From assembly GCF_900110485.1 (NCBI RefSeq), contig NZ_FODY01000007.1, forward strand, positions 107,064 to 171,063: a stretch of DNA of 64,000 nt, written 5' to 3'. Source of the stretch: Propionispora vibrioides. GTDB taxonomy: Bacteria > Bacillota > Negativicutes > Propionisporales > Propionisporaceae. The notes under the pieces were generated by a model, which saw nothing but the letters and a program-made list of their open reading frames with translations, did no database searches and was not told the origin of the DNA. Of this stretch, positions 8,253 through 17,223 are shown piece by piece; within the stretch, counting starts at the first letter, position 1; every line of letters begins with the position of its first letter. A program made the position numbers and the translations under genes.

Positions 8253-9218
8253 CTACTCCCGGGAACAGACAACGCCGTCCCGGGAATCGACCACGCAATT
8301 TTTCGAACATCTTTTTCCCAGATACAAGCCGTTATCCAGCACCCGCATGCTTTCATCCAACTCGGAATCGGCGGCCAGCACAATTACCGACAACGTGATA
8401 GTCAGGGAAAACTCACGGCCGCGATACAGAAAAACCTGTTTGGCAATAGCTGCTCTGACTTGTTCGGCACGCTGTTTCGCTTCAGTCAGTCCGGCTCCCG
8501 GCAACAGCATCAAGAACTCCTCACCGCCCCAGCGCGCCAGGTAGTTCTGACTGCCCAGCACTGACCGCATGCATGCCGACACAGTTTTCAGCACCATATC
8601 GCCGCATTCATGACCATAGGTGTCGTTTACCTGCTTGAAATTATCAATATCCCCCAAGATGAGCGCACACTGACCGCCTTCCCGTTTCAGCCGTTCCATT
8701 TCCTGCTGCAGGGTTTCCATCATGCTGCGACGGTTAGCCAACCCTGTGACGTAATCGGTTTTAGCGGAAATTTCCAGTTTCTCCATCATCTTTTTTAATT
8801 CTTCGTTCTTTTGCTCCATCTGTAGAATATATTGCTGCAATGTTTTCTGCGATTGCCTCAGTTCCAGATGGACCTTGATTCTAGCCTGCAGTTCCAATGC
8901 GTAGAAAGGCTTGATGATATAGTCCTGACCGCCGCTGCGAAAGCCCTCCACAACATCCCTGATCTGAGTAGCGCTGGTTATAAAGATAACCGGAATATCC
9001 GCCAAATCAGAACGGCTTTTCAAAGCGCGGCAAATAGCGAAACCATCGAGACCGGGCATGATAATATCCAATAAAATGAGATCTGGCTGGCAAGCAGCCG
9101 CCAGTTCAAGCGCCCGGTTCCCCTCCTGGGCCTCAATAATCTCATGCCTGTCCTGCAGGAAATTACGCACAATTTTTATTTCTACCGGACTGTCATCAAC
9201 AACCAGTATTTTTGCCAT
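8253..9218 (-). CDS. Response regulator with diguanylate cyclase (GGDEF) output
   Basis: A 321-residue cytosolic protein. The N-terminal receiver carries the DD pair at 8-9, phospho-acceptor Asp51 and 'KP' at 103-104. A coiled-coil linker (about 115-150) leads to a GGDEF domain with the active motif GGEEF (231-235), so it should make c-di-GMP when phosphorylated. The position of an RxxD inhibitory site, five residues before GGEEF, reads GSQN, so product inhibition is probably absent. Last gene of the operon MCP, CheA hybrid, response regulator, this gene; the likely phosphodonor is the CheA hybrid. Confidence 0.9.
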   Translation of the reverse strand: MAKILVVDDSPVEIKIVRNFLQDRHEIIEAQEGNRALELAAACQPDLILLDIIMPGLDGFAICRALKSRSDLADIPVIFITSATQIRDVVEGFRSGGQDYIIKPFYALELQARIKVHLELRQSQKTLQQYILQMEQKNEELKKMMEKLEISAKTDYVTGLANRRSMMETLQQEMERLKREGGQCALILGDIDNFKQVNDTYGHECGDMVLKTVSACMRSVLGSQNYLARWGGEEFLMLLPGAGLTEAKQRAEQVRAAIAKQVFLYRGREFSLTITLSVIVLAADSELDESMRVLDNGLYLGKRCSKNCVVDSRDGVVCSRE

Positions 9219-9243
9219 AGTTATCCATCTGCCTTACTTATTT

Positions 9244-10041
9244 TTATTTATAATTTTCGCCGCCGCGCGAGTTACCGGGAAAATGACGAACAACCGCCGA
9301 CAAAAAAGCATGCCCCTGCCCGGCCAGATCTTCAGTGAACTCCAAATCATGGGCAATTCCTTTCACGATGCCGCCTTTAGTTTCAATCGCCTGCACCAGC
9401 CGGTCCAAGACAGCCAGCACTTCTTTTTTCAGGCTGGCGGTTGCACCAAAATTCAGCAGCAACCGCGGCTCTTCCTCCAGGTGTTCCTGCAGTTCAATCA
9501 ACAGACTCTGACAGCTAACCGGTGACAATGCGGGATAAATAGCAATTTGTACCACTTTGCCGTCCCGGAAAATCTGATAGGGCGGCAGGCGCACCTCTCC
9601 TGCCGTCTTCAGCCGTTCATCCGGCCCGGCAGTCCCCTTCAAACGGCGTACCAGTTCCAGGTGCTTTTGATAATCAAGTTTCTGATTCAGAACATTACCG
9701 ACAACCTCTGCCACTTTACTGGCAGTAATAGGTTTTATAATAAAATGCCGGGCGCCCCGTTCCAGCGAATCCAGAATAACCGGCCGCTCCTCAATGGCGC
9801 TGATAACAATAATCCGCGCCTCAGGGTAACCGGCAATGATCTTGGAGATCGTCTCCGCCCCGCTAATACCCTCCATCGTCATGTCCATCGTCACCACATC
9901 CGGTTTGTGTTTGACATATTCAGCAAAGGCCTGTGCCCCATTCGCCGCTTCCGCCACAACCTTATGCCCTAACTCCTGCATGATCTCGATTAATTTTTTC
10001 CGGGCAACCGCCGAATCATCTACAATAAGTACACGAGCCAT
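9244..10041 (-). CDS. CheY-like response regulator with unusual C-terminal domain
   Basis: 265 residues. Residues 1-120 are a receiver (acidic pair at 8-9, Asp53, Lys at 'IIKP'). The C-terminal ~120 residues ('DGKVVQIAIYPALSPVSCQSLLIELQEHLEEEPRLLLNFGATASLKKEVLAVLDRLVQAIETKGG') look like a small alpha/beta domain in which a residue pair is presented before a helix, as in STAS/anti-anti-sigma folds; this is a weak guess. No DNA-binding motif is apparent. It sits between the CheA hybrid and the GGDEF regulator, separated from CheA by 358 bp filled by two repeat elements. Confidence 0.78.
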   Translation of the reverse strand: MARVLIVDDSAVARKKLIEIMQELGHKVVAEAANGAQAFAEYVKHKPDVVTMDMTMEGISGAETISKIIAGYPEARIIVISAIEERPVILDSLERGARHFIIKPITASKVAEVVGNVLNQKLDYQKHLELVRRLKGTAGPDERLKTAGEVRLPPYQIFRDGKVVQIAIYPALSPVSCQSLLIELQEHLEEEPRLLLNFGATASLKKEVLAVLDRLVQAIETKGGIVKGIAHDLEFTEDLAGQGHAFLSAVVRHFPGNSRGGENYK

Positions 10042-10077
10042 GAGCAGGCTCCCCCTTTTCCGGTTTTTCAGCCGCAG

Positions 10078-10242
10078 CTAGTGTTTTGACTAAGTTAAAT
10101 CTTAGGTTAGACAGCATATCTTTTTTCGCACCGCTGCGTTGTCGTCGCCTTACGTATTCCCGATATGCGCGCCTCCTCCGCCTTGCATTGCAAAAAAATC
10201 TATACTGCCTAATCCTAATTCACAACTTTGCCAAGACACTAG
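10078..10242. repeat. Family 1 palindromic element, copy c (divergent termini)
   Basis: Outer arms of about 37 bp pair with mismatches: CTAGTGTTTTGACTAAGTT from 10078, and its imperfect complement ending CCAAGACACTAG at 10242. The centre resembles family 1 (GTTGTCGTCGCCTTACGTATTCCCGATATG, CCTCCTCCGCCTTGC). It abuts copy b at 10241, sharing AG. Confidence 0.7.
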
Positions 10243-10400
10243 TACCTTATCAACCCTAAAACAGTAGAATAATGGCGAGGCTATTTTTTACAAGACAAGG
10301 CGAAGGAAGGAGACATACCGTAAGTATGCTGCCTGACGACAACGAAGGTCTGCGGAAAATAGACCGTCAGTATTCACAGGATTAGGGTTGACAAGGTACT
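10241..10400. repeat. Family 1 palindromic element, copy b (reference copy)
   Basis: 160 bp with 19-bp inverted ends: AGTACCTTATCAACCCTAA (10241-10259) and TTAGGGTTGACAAGGTACT (10382-10400), one mismatch. Inner arms CTATTTTTTAC and GCGGAAAATAG flank the conserved centre CAAGGCGAAGGAAGGAGACATACCGTAAGTATG. The last base of the element is also the last base of the CheA stop codon. Confidence 0.85.
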
Positions 10401-13090
10401 TAGCCCTGCTTATTCTTCTGCAGCACGGCAACAACACTTTTTAATAATCTGGCCCTGTTTAATTTACCTTCATATAAATCAAATCCGGCCCGCAAGCCTC
10501 TTTCCCGGTTGGTTGCACCGCTTAAGGAAGTCAGGGCAATCACCGGTAAATGCTTAAGCTCCTCCCGCGCCCGGATGGTTCGTACCAACTCCAGTCCGTC
10601 CATCCGGGGCATCTCCACATCACTGACAACCACATCAAAAACCTGACTGGACAAGGCCGCCAGCGCTTGTACCCCATCCTCCACCACCACAACCTCGTAG
10701 CCATCACTTTCCAGATAGCTTTTGGTCACACGGGCGAAAAAGGGAGTATCCTCGGCCAGTAAAATTTTCGCCCGCCGTGGTGCCACAGCGGCCGCCTGCT
10801 CCGCCGGAAACTGCTGGGAGGCCTGATAATATTCGGGTACCGCCGCCTGAAACAGAGCATACATATCCAGCAGCGTGACGATATGGCCGTTCACCAGAAT
10901 AGAACCCAGGGCGCTCTGTCCACTGATATGGCAGCCCTCCAGTTGGATCGGCGTGGAAACCACATCATAAATTTCCTCGGCCATAATGCCAACCGGGAAT
11001 CTGACAAACCGGGGCAAAATGACATACACCCAGTTACGCTTAGTCTTCCGCCTGCCGAGTGGCAAATGATATTCCGGCCGGATAACACGGATAATCCGTC
11101 CCTGAAAGGTAATATACTGCTGCGAACCGATTTTCTGCAAGGCCGTTGCCGCCACCTTCTCCACTCTGGCCACCATCGACAGGTCAACCCCCAGCATTTC
11201 GCCGCCGGAGGTCCTAAACAGCAGCAGCCCCGTCTCCTCCGGCCGGGAGGTTTCCTCCGCTGTCGGCCGCAGCTGTTCGTCCTGCAGCCGCAGCTTAGCT
11301 TTCAGGTGGACATGTTCCAAATCGAGGATCATCGCAATCCGTCCGTCACCCAGCACGGTTACCCCGGAATAGCAGCCGCTGGTTTTCAGGGCGGCCGGAA
11401 CCGGCTTTACCAGAATTTCCTCGGTGTCATAAACGGCATCCACCGCCAGGCCGTACCACAAGCTGCCGCTCTTAATTACCAGAATGCGAAAGGTCCGGGT
11501 TTCATCGGCGAAATAAGCCGCGCTGTCGGTATTATTTCCGTCCATTTCGAGAATATCGGCGAGCCGGACCAGTGGCAACAGCCGGTTACGCAACCGCAAC
11601 ACCGGCGAGGTCTGAATAAATTCAATCCGTTTTTGCCGTTGATTGCCTGGCTGCAGCAACACCAATTCCTTGACATTGGCCTGCGGGATGGCAAAGGCCT
11701 CGCCTGCCGCTTCCACAATAAAGGAAGAAATAATGACCAAGGTCAGCGGCAGCAGCAGACGAAACGTGGTACCCCGCTCTCTGGTGGTGAACACCTCCAC
11801 TTTACCGCCCAGTTTTTCAATGTTGGTTTTGACCACATCCATGCCGACGCCCCGACCGGATACGGCGGTAACCTGGTCAGCGGTGGAAAACCCCGGTTTC
11901 ATAATGAAGCTCAGCAAATCGCTTTCCTTTAACAGCGCTGCTTCCGTTTCCGTCACCCAGCCTCTGGCCACCGCCTTGGTTCTGATTTTCTCCAGATCAA
12001 TGCCGGTCCCGTCATCCTGGATATCAATCACTACCCGGCCGCTCTCATGGTAGGCGTGCAGCAGCAGCGTCGCCGGCAGGCGCTTGCCCTTGTCCAGCCT
12101 AACTTGAGGCAACTCGATGCCATGGTCCAGGGCATTGCGTACCAGGTGAGTCATTGGATCGACCAGCGCTTCAATGATGGAACGGTCCATTTCCACGTTC
12201 ATCCCCTGAGTAACCAGTTCTACCTCTTTCCCTAAACTGCGCGCCAATTCCCGGACAATGCGGGGAAACTTATTAAATACATTGGCTACAGGCTGCATTC
12301 TGGCCTTCATAACCTTTTCCTGCAGTTTGGTTGTCAGACTGTCGATGCCATGGGTTACCACATCCAGTTGCGGCGCTTCGCAGCCGATGCTTTCGGTAAT
12401 ACGTAGCAGTTGATTGCGTCGCAAAACCATTTCACCGATAATATTCAGCAGATCGTCGAGTAGTGCTACCTTGACCCGGACGCTTTCCTCAAACAAGCCG
12501 TTTTTCGCCCGGCCGGCCTCGGTATAGGGCTCTTTTACCGCGCTATTGCCGGACGCCGGTACGGTATTTTGATTACCAGGTACTGGTAGGATTTCAGCCT
12601 GCGGCGCCAGTGCTTGTGCTGCGGCAACCTCCTGAGCGGCATCACCGGTCAACTGGTCCCACAGATCCCAAACACCCTGCGGACTTTCCATACTGGACAG
12701 TTCTTCCTGCGCTTCACCGTTCAGAGCGTTCAGAACGCCCAGAGGCCCCTCAATGGCGATGAATTCCTGATCGGCAGGATTATTCACCAACTCTTTCAAC
12801 TGATCGGCAGCCGTTAACAGTCCGTCAATCATCGCTACGGTAATACAGCAATCCTGATTGCGCAGTCTTCCCAGCAGCGTTTCCATTGCGTGCGTCAGGG
12901 TTACGATTTTATCCATTTCAAAAAAACCGGCCGTCCCCTTGATACTGTGAACGGCGCGAAACAGCTCATTTAGCAGGGGCGTCTCGTAACTGCCCTCTTC
13001 CAGGCGCAGCAACCCGGCCTCCAGCGTTCCGATATGTCCTTTGGCCTCTTCAATAAATTCTTGCAGTAATTCCTGACCGAAATCCATCAT
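10400..13090 (-). CDS. CheA-type hybrid histidine kinase (HPt, kinase, CheW-like, receiver)
   Basis: About 896 residues. HPt domain first, with phospho-accepting His48 in 'AVHSIKGTAGF'; then a linker rich in Ala, a P3 dimerisation helix pair, a HATPase domain with 'HLVRNALDHGIE' and 'GRGVGMDVV', two CheW-like regions (about residues 440-580 and 610-760) and a C-terminal receiver (Asp in 'VVSDVEMPRMDG'). No separate CheW is nearby, so the CheW-like modules may couple it directly to the MCP upstream. Several starts are possible (GTG 13099, ATG 13090, ATG 13087); 13090 has GAGTGG 5 nt upstream. Likely phosphorylates the two response regulators downstream. Confidence 0.9.
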   Translation of the reverse strand: MMDFGQELLQEFIEEAKGHIGTLEAGLLRLEEGSYETPLLNELFRAVHSIKGTAGFFEMDKIVTLTHAMETLLGRLRNQDCCITVAMIDGLLTAADQLKELVNNPADQEFIAIEGPLGVLNALNGEAQEELSSMESPQGVWDLWDQLTGDAAQEVAAAQALAPQAEILPVPGNQNTVPASGNSAVKEPYTEAGRAKNGLFEESVRVKVALLDDLLNIIGEMVLRRNQLLRITESIGCEAPQLDVVTHGIDSLTTKLQEKVMKARMQPVANVFNKFPRIVRELARSLGKEVELVTQGMNVEMDRSIIEALVDPMTHLVRNALDHGIELPQVRLDKGKRLPATLLLHAYHESGRVVIDIQDDGTGIDLEKIRTKAVARGWVTETEAALLKESDLLSFIMKPGFSTADQVTAVSGRGVGMDVVKTNIEKLGGKVEVFTTRERGTTFRLLLPLTLVIISSFIVEAAGEAFAIPQANVKELVLLQPGNQRQKRIEFIQTSPVLRLRNRLLPLVRLADILEMDGNNTDSAAYFADETRTFRILVIKSGSLWYGLAVDAVYDTEEILVKPVPAALKTSGCYSGVTVLGDGRIAMILDLEHVHLKAKLRLQDEQLRPTAEETSRPEETGLLLFRTSGGEMLGVDLSMVARVEKVAATALQKIGSQQYITFQGRIIRVIRPEYHLPLGRRKTKRNWVYVILPRFVRFPVGIMAEEIYDVVSTPIQLEGCHISGQSALGSILVNGHIVTLLDMYALFQAAVPEYYQASQQFPAEQAAAVAPRRAKILLAEDTPFFARVTKSYLESDGYEVVVVEDGVQALAALSSQVFDVVVSDVEMPRMDGLELVRTIRAREELKHLPVIALTSLSGATNRERGLRAGFDLYEGKLNRARLLKSVVAVLQKNKQG

Positions 13091-13191
13091 TGTCACCACT
13101 CATTTTTTGATCTGCCGGCTGGCGCAGCCTGTCTGTGCCACCTTCCGGCGCGGACGCCGCTGCTGCCGGGAAATATGGCTGTCGCGGGTGC

Positions 13192-15513
13192 TTAGACCTT
13201 AAACTGTTCTACCAGCCGTTCCAGATGGCGGGCTGTTTCGCCCAGTTCACTGGCGGAGCCGCTGGTGTGTGAAGCGGTGGCAGCCATATCCGCCGTGGCG
13301 GCATCGGCTTCCTGAATACTTTCCGTAATATTTTGCGTCCCTTGCGCGATTTCTTTGGTTGCCAGGGCGATATTCCCCATCACCGCAGCCATTTGATCAG
13401 CACTTTTCGCCATTTCCATTGCTTTGATCGAAATATCCGCCGTGGCCTCATCCACCTGTCTGACCCCTTCCGAAGCCGCTACCGCCATTTGCGAGACCTG
13501 TTGGGCATGGGCTGCGATATCACTGATTTCCTTGCTGATACCCGCCACTTCCTGGACGCCGGCCGTCATCGCCGTCGTGATATCGCCGACGCTATGCGAT
13601 TGTTCGGCCACTGCCGAAGCAATCGTGCGGGTAATGCCGGTCGTTTCCGTGATAACCGTGGCAATTTTCCCCACCGCACCGACTGCTGCCCCCATATCGC
13701 TGTGCATTTCCTCGATTTGCTGGGCAATATGCCTTGTTTCTTCCGCCGTCCGTTTCGCCAATTCCTTGACCTCGGCCGCCACTACGGCAAAACCCTTGCC
13801 TGCCTCGCCGGCCCCGGCCGCCTCAATAGTCGCGTTTAACGCCAGCATATTGGTTTGCTCGGCGATATTACGAATTACGTCGACAATTTGATTAATTCGT
13901 TTCGTTGTGGTACTTAGTTTTTGGATGATAGCCGTCGTTTCCTGCGACTGATTTTCTGCCGCCAGCGTTATCTGAATGGATCTGTCACATTGCTGGCCGA
14001 CCTGACTAAGTGAATGGCTGATTTCTTGTACCGCCCGGTCTACATCCTCCATGGAGGCGGAGACATCGCCGGCCGCAACGGCCACACGGTTGATACTTTG
14101 CGATATTTCCTCCACTACGTCGCTGACCTGATCCACCTGTCCGGCAATCCGGCTGGTCGTTTCCGCCACATGCTGCGAGGCAGCCGACATCCCATTCGCC
14201 AGCCCGGCCACCGCGTCCACACTATGGCTTACCTCTTCGGCCGAGCTGGCCGTTTCCTCAATGCCGGCCGAAATTTCTTCCACTGTGGCGCTGATTGTCG
14301 ATATCTGGGCGCTCATTTGCTCACTATTGGCCGCCAAGGTAGTCGAAACATCAATCAGGTCGACCGAAGATTCCTTCAACTGCCCCGTCGTCTGCCGGAT
14401 ATCCCCAACCATGCCGCCCAGTACCTGCAGTGTATGGTTCACTGCGCCGGTCAGCGCCCCAATTTCATCGTTGGCGTATACCTTGCCGCGCACCGTAAAA
14501 TCACCGGTTTCCACTAAAGCCATCATGGACTGAAAATCATTAAGCGGCCGAATGATCAGTCTGGTGAGCAGCAACCCGGTCATCCCGATAATCAATATAG
14601 CCACAATCAACGGCGTCAGAAGGGAGATGCGGGTAATCGCCGTCAACTGTCCCTGCACTTCGTCCGCCGGTACCGAGGCCACCAAGGCCCAGCTGCCGCC
14701 GGACACCGGCGCATACCCTGCATACTTGTCCACATTACCCCAACGGTAAGGAGTAATGCCGCTCTCTCCCTGCAAGGCCTGTGTTAATGCCTGCTGCAGG
14801 CGGGAATCGCCTTCTTTGAGAAAATTGCTTTTCATTGCCACATTCTTATCCGGATGGGCAATGACCAGCCCGTCGCCCTGGACCAAAAAAGCATAGCCCG
14901 TTTTATATACCTTGGTTCCGGTAACCTTCTGCATCAATTTTTCAATATTCATACTGCCGCCAATCATGCCGATTACCCGGCCATCCCGTTTAAGCGGTAC
15001 GGCTACGACAACCACCAGATTTCCCGAGGTTTTAGAGATAACCGGATCGGAAACCACTGTCTTTCCTTTCATAACTTCGGGAAAATACACGCGGTCACTG
15101 ATGTTGGCACCGCCCTGAATAATCCCGCCTCCGTCATTGCGGGTGGCCGAGAAATAATCGCCCTTTTCATTAGCTACAAACAGGACATCATAATCGGTTG
15201 CCCGGGCCATCTCACGGGCCAGATACGGCCAGGTCCGTGCAGCATTGCCCACCTCTACCAGGGGGGAGTTGGCCAAGGTGGTAATATAGGACTTCTGCTC
15301 ATCCAGCCACAGCCCCACCTCCTGGCCTGAACTGACGGCTAACGCCTGAATAGACTGTTCGGTATTCTCCACCAACGCCTTTTGTGCCGTCTCATAAATC
15401 AGAAACGATGATAACGCAAGTCCGGCTACGACGGCGACCACCAGAATTCCGATTAACTTTTTTCTAATACTGTGCATACCCTTACTTGCCTTTGTCCGTC
15501 CACCTGTTCCCAT
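13192..15513 (-). CDS. Methyl-accepting chemotaxis protein with extracytoplasmic Cache domain
   Basis: 773 residues. A transmembrane helix near residues 17-38, a ~250-residue extracytoplasmic double-Cache sensor (motif region 'GYAFLVQGDGLVIAHPDK'), a second membrane helix, HAMP, and a long cytoplasmic signalling coiled coil whose tip reads 'MLALNATIEAAGAGEAGKGFAVVAAEVKELA'. Start at 15513 is preferred over 15540 because GGGAGG lies 9 nt upstream. First gene of the chemosensory operon; it probably feeds the CheA hybrid next to it. No CheR or CheB gene is in the operon, so adaptation would need enzymes from elsewhere. Confidence 0.92.
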   Translation of the reverse strand: MGTGGRTKASKGMHSIRKKLIGILVVAVVAGLALSSFLIYETAQKALVENTEQSIQALAVSSGQEVGLWLDEQKSYITTLANSPLVEVGNAARTWPYLAREMARATDYDVLFVANEKGDYFSATRNDGGGIIQGGANISDRVYFPEVMKGKTVVSDPVISKTSGNLVVVVAVPLKRDGRVIGMIGGSMNIEKLMQKVTGTKVYKTGYAFLVQGDGLVIAHPDKNVAMKSNFLKEGDSRLQQALTQALQGESGITPYRWGNVDKYAGYAPVSGGSWALVASVPADEVQGQLTAITRISLLTPLIVAILIIGMTGLLLTRLIIRPLNDFQSMMALVETGDFTVRGKVYANDEIGALTGAVNHTLQVLGGMVGDIRQTTGQLKESSVDLIDVSTTLAANSEQMSAQISTISATVEEISAGIEETASSAEEVSHSVDAVAGLANGMSAASQHVAETTSRIAGQVDQVSDVVEEISQSINRVAVAAGDVSASMEDVDRAVQEISHSLSQVGQQCDRSIQITLAAENQSQETTAIIQKLSTTTKRINQIVDVIRNIAEQTNMLALNATIEAAGAGEAGKGFAVVAAEVKELAKRTAEETRHIAQQIEEMHSDMGAAVGAVGKIATVITETTGITRTIASAVAEQSHSVGDITTAMTAGVQEVAGISKEISDIAAHAQQVSQMAVAASEGVRQVDEATADISIKAMEMAKSADQMAAVMGNIALATKEIAQGTQNITESIQEADAATADMAATASHTSGSASELGETARHLERLVEQFKV

Positions 15514-15833
15514 GCTGTCTGGCCTCCCGCAAAATAACATAATTCTACAAAGTATGAACTATTTATACAGTCGTCCTGTATTTTCCTGTATGATTGCCCG
15601 GATTGTCTGCTATTCTCACGTAAGATTATCTTTCTGGATAACCCATTCCCCTTCTGCTTATCCTCTTGGATAACACTTGCCCCGACAACAAACTCCGCAA
15701 CTTCCCGCACCAATAATCTGCCAGCCCGGGCCGGCAGGAAACAACCCTCTCACAGGGAAATAAACATAATATATCTACCGTCTTACCCGCGCAGCAACCC
15801 GATAGACCATGCAGAACAAGAGGTGTCAGTCCC
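15514..15833. other. 320-bp divergent intergenic region
   Basis: Lies between the MCP gene (leftward) and the REC-PucR gene (rightward), so it must hold both promoters. I see no convincing -35/-10 pair or operator; a short repeated phrase TGGATAAC occurs near 15637 and 15669. Open frames here are random. Confidence 0.4.
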
Positions 15834-17048
15834 GTGATAAAAACCATTCTTATCGACGATGAACCGCCGGCACTCGAGGTATTATCCCACCTGCTCCGGC
15901 AATATCCTGTTCTTGAGATCGTAGGTGAATATACCGATATCGAGGCAGCCTGTCAGCGGCTCCGGCAGGAGCCGGTACAACTGGTCTTCCTGGACATACA
16001 CATGCCGCCGGCCAACGGCCTCGACGCCGCCAGAAGAATGTATCAATACCAGAATAACCTGGCCATTGTCTTTGTTACCGCCCATAATCAGTTCGCCCTG
16101 CAGGCCTTCGAAGTCAACGCTGTTGACTATATTGTTAAACCGGTCATCAAACGACGGCTCGATGCCACCATCGAGAAAATTATGAGCAAGTGCCCGCCGG
16201 CTGCTTACGAACCACTGCCCAAGCGGCAGGGTGAATTTTTAAACCGTCTGCTTGGCGGGACGCTGACCGTCGACAAAGAAATAGCCGGGCAGGCCCGGCA
16301 GTTGGAGCTTGATGCTACCCAGCCCTTTTCCCTCTTTTTTCTGCTGCCGAATACCTGGGACAAAACACCGGCTACCAACTGCCGCGCCGCTATGCTTGAC
16401 ACATTGACCGGCGGTTCCCTGCTGGCCTGGGAAACACCCCAGGGCTTAGGCGTACTGGATTTTTCCTCCGTCCCCGCCGGCAGTGGCAAGGAAACGGAAC
16501 GGCTTGCCGCCGACCGCCTGAAAACCTTGCTGGACGCCCGCTTCCCCCACGCAATCAGGGCGGTTGGAATTGCCCAGCAGAGGGGAGACCTGCGCAGCCT
16601 TGCCGACAGATACCGGGAGGCCCGCAATGCCGCCTTGATCGGCATACGAATATCCCCTCAGGCAGGAATTTATCACTTCCTGGACAGTGGACTGCAGGTG
16701 ACATTAGCCCATTATATTCCGCAGGCAAAAATGGATGCCCTGATTAATGATACCTTCGGCAAACTGCTTCGCTATGACCAGCAAAACGGCACCGAACTGT
16801 TTGCTACGCTCGAAGCTATCTTGCTGAACGACAGCCTGCAGGTAGTGGCGGAAAAGCTGTTTATTCATTATAAAACCGTCTTGTTCCGCAAGCAGTCGAT
16901 TGAAAAAATCCTGGGGTTCCCCCTGAATTCTTTTACGGGGCGCACAACCTTAGGCGTCGCCCTGACTTTGCTTTATTTAAATCAGCTTCCCTCTGCCACC
17001 ACTGCCCCGTCAGCCACAGCGGCTGATAAAAATAAAACCAGGGCGTAG
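15834..17048 (+). CDS. Response regulator with PucR-type C-terminal helix-turn-helix
   Basis: 404 residues. A LytR/YesN-like receiver (acidic 'DDE' at 8-10, Asp54, Thr in 'FVTAHNQFA', Lys in 'VKPV') is followed by a ~150-residue middle region of unknown fold and a C-terminal PucR/CdaR-like DNA-binding domain ('LFATLEAILLNDSLQVVAEKLFIHYKTVLFRKQSIEKILG'). This receiver-PucR pairing is less common than receiver-AraC. GTG start at 15834 with AGAGGTG upstream. Convergent with the large sensor kinase at 17224-20337, its likely partner. Confidence 0.82.
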   Translation: MIKTILIDDEPPALEVLSHLLRQYPVLEIVGEYTDIEAACQRLRQEPVQLVFLDIHMPPANGLDAARRMYQYQNNLAIVFVTAHNQFALQAFEVNAVDYIVKPVIKRRLDATIEKIMSKCPPAAYEPLPKRQGEFLNRLLGGTLTVDKEIAGQARQLELDATQPFSLFFLLPNTWDKTPATNCRAAMLDTLTGGSLLAWETPQGLGVLDFSSVPAGSGKETERLAADRLKTLLDARFPHAIRAVGIAQQRGDLRSLADRYREARNAALIGIRISPQAGIYHFLDSGLQVTLAHYIPQAKMDALINDTFGKLLRYDQQNGTELFATLEAILLNDSLQVVAEKLFIHYKTVLFRKQSIEKILGFPLNSFTGRTTLGVALTLLYLNQLPSATTAPSATAADKNKTRA

Positions 17049-17081
17049 GTACATCTCCCCGGAAGGAAGCCCTACACCCTG

Positions 17082-17210
17082 CACTAATACCGCAACAACC
17101 CTAATCCCGGATAATGACGGTATATTTTCCGTAACACTATATTTATTGTCGGTCGGCATACGTTTGGTATGCCTTTTTCCTCCGCCTTGCTTTACGGAAA
17201 ATCCCCTTTA
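17082..17210. repeat. Family 1 palindromic element, copy d
   Basis: Shares CAACCCTAATCC, ATGACGGT, TATTTTCCG, TTGTCGGTCGGCATACG, GGTATGCC and TCCTCCGCCTTGCTTTACGGAAAAT with copies b and h. It fills the gap between two convergent two-component genes. The right end is worn; it stops about 14 bp before the kinase stop codon. Confidence 0.65.
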
Positions 17211-17223
17211 AAGCTGATTCGGC

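Noticed and set aside
10883..11932. 349-codon plus-strand frame within the CheA hybrid
   Set aside because: Antisense shadow; composition is Gln/His/Arg-rich and shows no domain.
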